Source: UMGS1889 sp964540575
GTDB lineage: Bacteria > Bacillota > Clostridia > Oscillospirales > Ruminococcaceae
NCBI GenBank assembly: GCA_964540575.1
Contig: CAZINI010000090.1
Location: forward strand, 1-6,336
DNA: 6,336 nucleotides
Reading direction: 5' to 3'
Every line of letters begins with the position of its first letter. The first letter of the stretch is position 1. Position numbers and translations under genes: made by a program. The notes below the pieces were generated by a model. The model saw only the letters and a list, made by a program, of their open reading frames with translations. It was not told where the DNA came from and ran no database searches. This document shows, in pieces, positions 1-5,765 of this stretch.

Positions 1-47
1 TAAGCTGCGTTCATTGTGCGGATTGAAGTAGAATTATTTTTGTCGTT

Positions 48-56
48 TGCTATAAT
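48..56 (+). promoter_or_regulatory. Possible extended -10 promoter element (distal promoter for the AraC-like gene)
   Basis: A TG-C-TATAAT extended -10 element lies at 48-56, with a perfect TATAAT at 51-56. No good -35 hexamer sits 16-18 bp upstream; the nearest likeness, TTGAAG at 23-28, is 22 bp away. It would therefore depend on the extended -10 contact. Transcription would begin near 63, inside the palindrome at 56-69, and would give the first gene a leader of about 175 bases. In AT-rich DNA such elements can arise by chance. Confidence 0.35.
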
Positions 57-69
57 TTGGATATCCAAA
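56..69. promoter_or_regulatory. Perfect 14-bp palindrome, candidate operator
   Basis: TTTGGATATCCAAA is a perfect 14-bp inverted repeat. It begins at the last base of the TATAAT element and covers the expected transcription start. This is the classic position for a repressor site. A near copy (TTGG-N4-CCAA) lies at 104-115, 47 bp away centre to centre. I do not recognise the motif as the site of a known regulator. The binding protein could be encoded outside the window. Confidence 0.4.
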
Positions 70-103
70 CAGGGAATTACATATAAGAAATGAGTCCGTT
101 TTT

Positions 104-115
104 TTGGTATTCCAA
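104..115. promoter_or_regulatory. Second TTGG-N4-CCAA palindrome, candidate operator
   Basis: TTGGTATTCCAA has the same half-sites and the same 4-base spacer length as the palindrome at 56-69; the spacer here (TATT) is not itself palindromic. It follows a run of seven T (99-105). Two matching sites in a 60-base stretch upstream of a regulator gene suggest a shared dimeric DNA-binding protein, possibly binding cooperatively. Confidence 0.35.
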
Positions 116-151
116 GCAAGAAACAAAATGAATTGTATTGATGAAATCTTC

Positions 152-180
152 ATTGACATATATTTTTATTTGATGTCAAT
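152..180. repeat. Inverted repeat ATTGACAT / ATGTCAAT overlapping the -35 region
   Basis: ATTGACAT at 152-159 and ATGTCAAT at 173-180 are exact reverse complements, spaced 21 bp centre to centre, about two helical turns. The right arm overlaps the proposed -35 hexamer at 173-178. A third box in the same orientation as the right arm lies at 206-213 (TGATGTCA, identical to 171-178), around the expected transcription start. The arrangement fits binding sites for a regulator of the following operon, perhaps the AraC-like protein itself. That assignment is inference. Confidence 0.45.
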
Positions 181-201
181 ATTTTTTGGAAAAGGTATGA
201 T
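173..201 (+). promoter_or_regulatory. Sigma-A-like promoter of the AraC-like gene / PLD-NTPase unit
   Basis: The proposed -35 is ATGTCA (173-178; four of six consensus bases) and the -10 is TATGAT (196-201; five of six), with a 17-bp spacer. An overlapping alternative -10, TATACT, lies at 201-206. Transcription would start near 208, giving a leader of about 30 bases before the ATG at 238. The weak -35, wrapped in repeated ATGTCA boxes, suggests a regulated rather than constitutive promoter. Confidence 0.5.
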
Positions 202-237
202 ATACTGATGTCATAAAATTACTTTGGAGGTTTTATT

Positions 238-1008
238 ATGGAAAGAAATATTTTTGATGATGTAATGAATTACATTGATAGGCATGCTAAAGACAGCTAC
301 AATGAAATCAAACGAGGAATTTATGCTGAATCGAATTTCACTGATTTAGATTTAACTAAGTTTCTCTCAGTGCTTACAAATGGAGAAATATCGCTAAATA
401 GTTACTTCATTAAGCGTAAACTGTTTTTTGCAGCACAGGAACTTGTTGAAAATCCGGAAAAACCAATAGTTGAGATCGCTCTTGAATACGGGTATTCAGA
501 GCAGTCTTCATTTACCAGAGCGATGAAAACTCAATATGGATATTCTCCTAATGAAATCAGAAAACAGCGAATGAGTTTTGATGATAAGAGAATACATTTT
601 GACGATTTGGTATCTAATCAAAACGAATGTGGAAAAAGGCTTCGTTATGTGATGGAATGTATGATGAGCGGTTCCTCGGTTAATGATGAATTCGATTATT
701 TTGAAACATTTGTCAAGGCTTCTGAAGAATATGGATTTGATACAACTACTTGTTATGCAATTTCCGAGGTGTCAGAGCGAATTGGCGTGCCTTTTGGTGT
801 TTTATTGAATGTTTGCTATAATACGATGCTTGATATTCGAGCGGATAATAATTACCTTGATCCAAGAATCGAAAAATGCATAGATTGTGGGATAACTTCT
901 GATAAAGAACTAGATGAAATCCTTAATTATTATCAATGCGAATACTATATGCTGAACAAATTCATGGTAAATGAGTATCGAAAGCATAATCAAAATAAAC
1001 CGCAGTAA
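238..1008 (+). CDS. AraC-family transcriptional regulator with N-terminal DNA-binding domain
   Basis: This is a 256-residue predicted cytoplasmic transcription factor. Residues about 25-110 match the AraC/XylS double helix-turn-helix domain. The second half is diagnostic: PIVEIALEYGYSEQSSFTRA (76-95), then MKTQYGYSPNEIRK, which carries the family's IA..yGY..qS.FtR...yG.sP...R pattern. The first helix-turn-helix is more divergent. The domain sits at the N-terminus, followed by about 145 residues I do not recognise that could be a ligand- or partner-sensing domain. Most AraC regulators have the reverse order; Rob is a known exception. The ATG is set by GGAGG (226-230) with 7 bases spacing. The PLD-NTPase gene begins 20 bases after the stop, so the protein probably controls that gene and itself, perhaps through the ATGTCA boxes upstream. 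Its inducer cannot be told from sequence. Family assignment is firm; targets are inferred. Confidence 0.85.
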   Translation: MERNIFDDVMNYIDRHAKDSYNEIKRGIYAESNFTDLDLTKFLSVLTNGEISLNSYFIKRKLFFAAQELVENPEKPIVEIALEYGYSEQSSFTRAMKTQYGYSPNEIRKQRMSFDDKRIHFDDLVSNQNECGKRLRYVMECMMSGSSVNDEFDYFETFVKASEEYGFDTTTCYAISEVSERIGVPFGVLLNVCYNTMLDIRADNNYLDPRIEKCIDCGITSDKELDEILNYYQCEYYMLNKFMVNEYRKHNQNKPQ

Positions 1009-1028
1009 ATGCTTGATTGGAGGTATAT

Positions 1029-3047
1029 ATGAAGAAAAAAGAAGAAAATGAGCAGGAATTCACCATGTTTGACCTGATAGAGGATACGGAGCCGACTAAA
1101 AAGCTTAGTGTTGTTGAAGCCGAGTTTAAGATGATACATATGATGAATTGGGAAGATCTGTTTATGGGATTTGATGAGATGTATGCGATCACCTATTCAT
1201 CAAGTATCGACTTCATAAGCAAAATACTGCCGAATTTCAAATATGCGGAAATAGTTTTCGGTTGTGATGCTGTTCTTGATGATACAGTTGCAATGCTGCT
1301 TAGTGTGCAGTTTTCGCAGCTTAAATTTATTGCAAAGCATAAATCGGCAAAAATGCTGGCTGAAAGAATGGAGAATAACAGCCTGAAGCTGCTTGTATCC
1401 CGTGAAATAAAATCTCACGAAAAAATATATGTCCTAAAGTCCGATGACGGCAGAGTAAGAGTTATCGAGGGATCGGCAAATTTATCATATTCAGCTTTCA
1501 ATGGTATACAGCGGGAAAATATTACATATATGGATAATTCGGAAGCATATGATTATTATCGTGAGCAGTTTGACGGGTTCAAGGAAGAGTGTGCAGATAA
1601 TGTTGAATACAAGAGTATTCTTAGGTTAATAGCCGACCCCGATACTGCCCGAGATGAAATGATGGATATTGTTCCTATCTCGGAAACTGTAAAAGTCAAG
1701 AAGGCGGTAATACTTGAGGAATCTGAAAATCCCGAATATATTATTGCCGCAGACGCAGCCAGCATTTCAAAGGATATTAAGCCCTTGCTCCCCAAAAAAG
1801 ATAAGACCGGAAAAGTGGTATTTTCACCTTCCGAATTTACTAAGATGAAAAGAAAGTACAAGGAAGACCGGGAAGTAAAGAACGAAGAACGCAAGAAAAT
1901 GCCAAAGCTTCATATTGATGCAGAACATAGGATAATGACTTTTAATGATAAGGAATGTAACCTGACCCCCGAAAAGGACAAGGTTGCTTCTGATCTGAGA
2001 TGTTTTCTGGAATATATGGACGGATTTGATGCGTTTTCGGGTGATATTGACAAAAATCGCAGAACTTACTTTTTGTTTGCAAGTTGGTTCCTCGCTTCTC
2101 CCTTTATGCCATATCTTCGTTCTGTTGCGAGTAAAAACGGGCAGGATATCAAGCAATTTCCCGTATATGCAATTCTGTATGGAGAAAGCAACGGCGGTAA
2201 GACGGAATTCATCAATATGCTTACAAAGATGATGTGCGGGAAAAAGATCCCTGTGAATAAAAGCGGAGATTTTACAAGCACAACCATTGACGGATTGAAA
2301 CAGACTTGTGAGGGACTGCCTATTGTAATAGATGATCTGAATAAAACGCAGTATTCAAATCACATAAGCAACATTGTTAAATATGATGAATGGGGACTAA
2401 AAGAGAACTTGCTTTTCTATCCGTCGGTTGCGATAACAACAAATGAGATACCATCGGTAAAAAGCGATATTTCCAAAAGAGCGTTTGTATGTCATATAGA
2501 TTCCTGCTTGGATAAGGACAAGGGCAGAGAAAATTATAAGAAGATAACAGGTTGTATGAATGATATGAGCAATGCGCTGTATTGTGAATATGTTCGCAGA
2601 ATGCTTGACAGGGTAGATGATATGGCGGAAAAAATGAAAGGCTCCGATGACAGTTATCTTCCCGATATTTTTGCCGAGTCATCTGCAGTTATTATTGAAA
2701 TTGCAGAAGAGGTGATCGGTGAAGAACTGCCTGGTTATATGTATGGATGTGAGTATAACGATTATTTTGGGAATAAGGCAGTAGGTCGGAATGCCATTCA
2801 GAAAATTCGCAGGGCATGGGAATTCGAGCAGGATGCATTTACGATCAACAAGAAAAAAGGGCTTGTAGAATATCGTATTCCCGATAATGCAAATACATAT
2901 ATTCTGGAGCATATTCGTCAGGAATTGCCGCCCAGCCTGAATGCACAGGTAATATCAAGAACCCTTACAATGGATCTTGATGCTGCAAGAGAGTTTTTTG
3001 GAATAGATTTCAGAATTTCGTTGATTGATAAATTGCGAAGAAAATAA
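1029..3047 (+). CDS. PLD-like nuclease fused to a P-loop NTPase
   Basis: This is a 672-residue soluble protein, with no membrane segment or signal peptide seen. Residues about 50-185 look like a phospholipase-D-superfamily nuclease domain with one active-site motif: SHEKIYVL (H130, K132), then GSANLS (148-153, N151) and QREN (161-164). The canonical Asp of HxKx4D is absent (K137). A lysine-rich linker spans about 250-295. An NTPase core follows: Walker A GESNGGKT (385-392), Walker B LPIVIDD (430-436), a sensor-like ITTNE (469-473) and a possible arginine finger in SKRAF (482-486). This layout resembles AAA+ or superfamily 3 helicase-type ATPases, not DEAD-box helicases. The C-terminal 180 residues are unassigned. 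A single PLD motif would need dimerisation to form a full active site. The ATG at 1029 is chosen because GGAGG (1019-1023) lies 5 bases upstream; an in-frame TTG at 1017 overlaps that site. The gene follows the AraC-like gene by 20 bases. An effector role in phage or plasmid defence is inferred; I know of no named family with this architecture. Confidence 0.75.
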   Translation: MKKKEENEQEFTMFDLIEDTEPTKKLSVVEAEFKMIHMMNWEDLFMGFDEMYAITYSSSIDFISKILPNFKYAEIVFGCDAVLDDTVAMLLSVQFSQLKFIAKHKSAKMLAERMENNSLKLLVSREIKSHEKIYVLKSDDGRVRVIEGSANLSYSAFNGIQRENITYMDNSEAYDYYREQFDGFKEECADNVEYKSILRLIADPDTARDEMMDIVPISETVKVKKAVILEESENPEYIIAADAASISKDIKPLLPKKDKTGKVVFSPSEFTKMKRKYKEDREVKNEERKKMPKLHIDAEHRIMTFNDKECNLTPEKDKVASDLRCFLEYMDGFDAFSGDIDKNRRTYFLFASWFLASPFMPYLRSVASKNGQDIKQFPVYAILYGESNGGKTEFINMLTKMMCGKKIPVNKSGDFTSTTIDGLKQTCEGLPIVIDDLNKTQYSNHISNIVKYDEWGLKENLLFYPSVAITTNEIPSVKSDISKRAFVCHIDSCLDKDKGRENYKKITGCMNDMSNALYCEYVRRMLDRVDDMAEKMKGSDDSYLPDIFAESSAVIIEIAEEVIGEELPGYMYGCEYNDYFGNKAVGRNAIQKIRRAWEFEQDAFTINKKKGLVEYRIPDNANTYILEHIRQELPPSLNAQVISRTLTMDLDAAREFFGIDFRISLIDKLRRK

Positions 3048-3206
3048 GATGATCCATCACATATCTTGTGCGTTATGCCGTGATAGCTGATGTATTTCGT
3101 ATGGTAAATGCGAATAATTTGATAATTATAAAATATTGACAAAAAAACTCAAAAGTGATATAATATAAATGGATTTTTGTACTTATTTAACAAAAAGGGT
3201 GATATT
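3048..3206. other. Intergenic region between the two transcription units
   Basis: This 159-base gap holds the hsdM promoter and leader. I see no convincing intrinsic terminator after the PLD-NTPase stop: the only hairpins are short (CACA/TGTG around 3058-3070) and lack a following T-run. Some transcription could therefore read through into hsdM. An all-AT inverted repeat, ATAATT (3114-3119) and AATTAT (3124-3129), lies just upstream of the -35. It could be an UP-like element or merely AT-rich background. Confidence 0.5.
3136..3164 (+). promoter_or_regulatory. Consensus sigma-A promoter of the hsdM-PIN-hsdS operon
   Basis: TTGACA (3136-3141) and TATAAT (3159-3164) are both perfect consensus hexamers with the ideal 17-bp spacer. 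A TG at 3156-3157 adds an extended -10. AT-rich DNA lies upstream of the -35. Transcription should start near 3171, leaving a leader of about 36 bases before the hsdM ATG at 3207. This is the strongest regulatory signal in the window and predicts high, largely constitutive expression of the methylase unit. Confidence 0.88.
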
Positions 3207-4721
3207 ATGGCTGATGTAAAAACAAATGCAAATATAGGCTTTGAAAAAGAAATTTGGGACGCTGCTTGCGTATTATGGGGACATATCCCGCCTTCCGAGT
3301 ATAGAAAAGTAATTGTCGGACTTATCTTCCTCAGATATGTTTCTTGTGCTTTTGAAAAAAGATACAATGAGCTTGTTGCCGAAGGTGATGGTTTCGAAGA
3401 TGATGAAGATGCATATCTGGAAAAGAATGTATTCTTTATTCCAGAAGAATCAAGGTGGAAGACCATTGCGGCGGCGGCACATACTCCCGAAATCGGAATG
3501 GTTATCGACAATGCAATGAAAGCAATTGAAAATGATAACCCCAAGCTTAAGAATGTTCTGCCGAAGAATTATGCAAATCCCGACCTGGACAAGCGTGTTC
3601 TGGGTGATGTTGTAGATATATTCACAAATAAAATCGACCTTACTGAAGCAAATGCAGATATTGATCTTTTCGGGCGAACATACGAATTCTGCATTGCCCG
3701 TTTTGCTGAAAAGGAAGGAACAGGCGGTGGTGAATTCTATACTCCGCCAAGCGTTGTAAAAACTCTTGTTGAGATTCTTCGTCCTTTTAAGAACTGCCGT
3801 GTATATGACCCTTGCTGCGGTTCCGGAGGTATGTTTGTACAGAGTGCAAAATTTGTTGAAGCACACAGCGGTGAACGTGGGGAAATATCCGTATATGGTC
3901 AGGAAGCACAGGCTGATACCTGGAAGATGGCTAAAATGAATATGGTTATTCGTGGTATCAATGCTGATTTCGGTCCGTATCATTCCGATACATTTTCAAA
4001 TGACCTGCACAAGACATTGAAGGCAGATTTTATTCTGGCAAATCCGCCCTTCAATTATCACCCCTGGGGAGCTGAACATCTTGCGGACGATGTAAGATGG
4101 AAATACGGAACGCCTCCTGCAAATAATGCCAACTATGCGTGGATTCAGCATATGATACATCATCTTGCACCTAACGGGAAAATCGGGCTTGTTCTCGCTA
4201 ACGGTGCTCTTTCCACACAGACAGGCGGTGAAGGTGACATCAGAAAAAAGATTATTGAAGATGATCTTATTGAAGCCATTGTTGCAATGCCAACACAACT
4301 TTTTTATAGCGTAACTATTCCTGTAACGCTCTGGTTTATTACGAAAAACAAAAAGCAGAAGGGCAAAACTCTGTTTATTGATGCCCGTAAAATGGGCTTT
4401 ATGGTTGATCGTAAGCATAGAGATCTTTCAGATGATGATATAAAGCTTCTTGCGGAAACAGTAGAAAAATTTCAGAACGGCACACTTGACGATGTTAAGG
4501 GATTTTGTGCTGTTGCAACAACCGAGGAAATCGGAAAGCAGGACTATATTCTGACTCCCGGCAGATATGTTGGAATTGAGGAGCAGGAGGACGACGGAGA
4601 GCCTTTTGAGGAAAAAATGGCTCGTCTGACGTCGGAGCTTTCCGAGATGTTTGCTAAGTCACACGAGCTTGAAGATGAGATCAGAGAGAAGCTGGGGGCT
4701 ATTGGGTATGAGCTCAGATAA
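3207..4721 (+). CDS. hsdM: Type I restriction-modification system methyltransferase subunit HsdM
   Basis: This 504-residue protein has the usual length for HsdM. It transfers a methyl group from S-adenosylmethionine to the N6 of adenine in the site chosen by HsdS, as an M2S1 complex acting on chromosomal DNA. Residues about 10-135 are the helical HsdM N-terminal domain (FEKEIWDAACVLWGHIPPSE, then VGLIFLRYVS). The linker motif GEFYTP is at 175-180. The S-adenosylmethionine-binding motif DPCCGSGGMF is at 201-210, and the catalytic NPPF motif of N6-adenine methylases is at 279-282. All key residues are present, so it should be active. The ATG at 3207 follows an AGGGTGAT-type ribosome binding site; an in-frame TTG at 3177 lies only a few bases past the expected transcript start and is unlikely. 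The gene heads an operon driven by a consensus promoter and overlaps the next gene by 14 bases. It is richer in G+C (sampled stretches 42-48%) than its downstream partners. Confidence 0.96.
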   Translation: MADVKTNANIGFEKEIWDAACVLWGHIPPSEYRKVIVGLIFLRYVSCAFEKRYNELVAEGDGFEDDEDAYLEKNVFFIPEESRWKTIAAAAHTPEIGMVIDNAMKAIENDNPKLKNVLPKNYANPDLDKRVLGDVVDIFTNKIDLTEANADIDLFGRTYEFCIARFAEKEGTGGGEFYTPPSVVKTLVEILRPFKNCRVYDPCCGSGGMFVQSAKFVEAHSGERGEISVYGQEAQADTWKMAKMNMVIRGINADFGPYHSDTFSNDLHKTLKADFILANPPFNYHPWGAEHLADDVRWKYGTPPANNANYAWIQHMIHHLAPNGKIGLVLANGALSTQTGGEGDIRKKIIEDDLIEAIVAMPTQLFYSVTIPVTLWFITKNKKQKGKTLFIDARKMGFMVDRKHRDLSDDDIKLLAETVEKFQNGTLDDVKGFCAVATTEEIGKQDYILTPGRYVGIEEQEDDGEPFEEKMARLTSELSEMFAKSHELEDEIREKLGAIGYELR

Positions 4722-5763
4722 AAAAGAATATTTTATTGTATTTGATACAAATATTCTATTTCAACCTTATGAAAAGAAAGCTGATTTTACCTCTTTTTCG
4801 TTTAACGCCACCTATAAAAACGTGATTGATATGGTGAATCAATTGGATATATATGAAAAGGTTACGATAGCAATTCCAGAAGTTACTTGGAATGAAATGA
4901 AAAAGCAGATAATTGAGGCTCACGATAAAAAGATAATTGAATTCGAAGCATATTTCAAGAAATGGATTCTACCAGAATACTCCGTCAATAGAGTTGCATT
5001 AGACGATTACAGTACATATATAACGGAAAAATTACATTCATATCAAGAGGAAATAAAATCAGGAATAAACAAAGTAATTATGCTTCCCATCCCAAGCGAT
5101 AATAGATTCAAGGGCATTGTTAAACGTGCTTTCGACAAAGTGCCTCCGTTTGGTGGGAAAGAGAAAAATTCTGATAAAGGCTTCAAAGATGTTCTCATAT
5201 GGGAAAGTGTATTAGAGTTTGTACTATCGCATAGACAAGCAGACATTATCTTTTACACTAAAGATAATGGATTCAAAGAAACACTAATTGAAGAGTTTAT
5301 AAAATTAAATCCTCAATCCTTAATATCCATTTGTTCTTCCGAAGATGAAATAAAGGGATTCTTAGAAAAATGGGCAAAAGAAATTGATATTTATGCGTAT
5401 CAGCCAATTGAAACTTATTCTGAAAATAGTGAACTCATCAAATGGCTTGAATCTCCAGATTTTGAAATACAAATGATAGAGCGAGATTATGGTTTGATTG
5501 AAAAGAACAGATTGATATCTAGTACATATGTCAAACTTTTAAGTTACAATAATATATCTGTAATAAACGAATCTGAAAACACAGTGGAATATAATGTAGA
5601 TGCAACTCTTGAGGTTGGTTATTCTTTTAAAGGCAGTGTATCAGTGAAGGAAAATATAGATATTGTCATTATTGTTGAATGTATTCCAGGTGAATATTAT
5701 TCAATTGAAGATGCTTATAGATCAGATGTTGCAGATGCTTCAGAAGATGAAAGTGGGGAATAA
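4708..5763 (+). CDS. PIN-domain nuclease (DUF4935-like) embedded in the hsd operon
   Basis: This is a 351-residue predicted metal-dependent ribonuclease. The PIN-domain acidic residues are all visible: D13 in VFDTNILF, E58 in IPEVTWNE (or E63), D161 in KGFKDVLIWE, and D186 in YTKDNGF. The domain spans about 8-215, larger than small VapC-type PIN toxins because of a helical, lysine-rich insertion (about 60-125). This matches, as I recall, the family once called DUF4935. Residues about 235-351 form a second region, strand-rich at about 290-325, with an acidic tail; I do not recognise it. The ATG at 4708 overlaps the end of hsdM by 14 bases and has a G-rich ribosome binding site (4694-4698); an earlier in-frame TTG at 4651 lacks such support. 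hsdS starts 2 bases after the stop, so the three genes are translationally coupled. Placement between hsdM and hsdS recalls PrrC/Rlo-type anticodon nucleases held in check by type I systems. RNA as substrate is inferred. No antitoxin-like small gene lies beside it. Confidence 0.8.
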   Translation: MSSDKKEYFIVFDTNILFQPYEKKADFTSFSFNATYKNVIDMVNQLDIYEKVTIAIPEVTWNEMKKQIIEAHDKKIIEFEAYFKKWILPEYSVNRVALDDYSTYITEKLHSYQEEIKSGINKVIMLPIPSDNRFKGIVKRAFDKVPPFGGKEKNSDKGFKDVLIWESVLEFVLSHRQADIIFYTKDNGFKETLIEEFIKLNPQSLISICSSEDEIKGFLEKWAKEIDIYAYQPIETYSENSELIKWLESPDFEIQMIERDYGLIEKNRLISSTYVKLLSYNNISVINESENTVEYNVDATLEVGYSFKGSVSVKENIDIVIIVECIPGEYYSIEDAYRSDVADASEDESGE

Positions 5764-5765
5764 AA

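Noticed and set aside
90..131. 13-codon open frame (MSPFFWYSKQETK) upstream of the AraC-like gene
   Set aside because: No suitable ribosome binding site and no sign of an attenuator hairpin after it; it also runs through the second palindrome.
1..237. CRISPR array, tRNA or riboswitch in the upstream non-coding region
   Set aside because: No regularly spaced repeats, no cloverleaf with a TTC-type arm, and no conserved aptamer pattern; only short palindromes are seen.
1017..1028. In-frame TTG start at 1017 for the PLD-NTPase
   Set aside because: The TTG overlaps the GGAGG ribosome binding site (1019-1023) that serves the ATG at 1029, so it would have no binding site of its own.
1556..2156. 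Open frames on the minus strand inside the PLD-NTPase gene
   Set aside because: They oppose a well-supported gene, lack ribosome binding sites and give low-complexity, domain-free translations.
3048..3075. Intrinsic terminator after the PLD-NTPase gene
   Set aside because: The only stems are 4-5 bp, weak, and not followed by a T-run.
3177..3206. In-frame TTG start at 3177 for hsdM
   Set aside because: It lies about 6 bases after the predicted transcript start and has no ribosome binding site; the ATG at 3207 has one and begins the normal HsdM sequence.
3169..3219. 16-codon frame starting at ATG 3169 in the hsdM leader
   Set aside because: The ATG coincides with the expected transcript start, has no ribosome binding site and overlaps the hsdM start out of frame.
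3450..4418. Open frames on the minus strand inside hsdM (177 and 140 residues)
   Set aside because: Shadows of the highly conserved hsdM coding sequence with no recognisable domains.
4651..4707. Longer PIN protein starting at TTG 4651
   Set aside because: The extra 19 residues lie inside hsdM in another frame and resemble no part of a PIN domain; the ATG at 4708 has a G-rich ribosome binding site and starts just before the FDTN strand.
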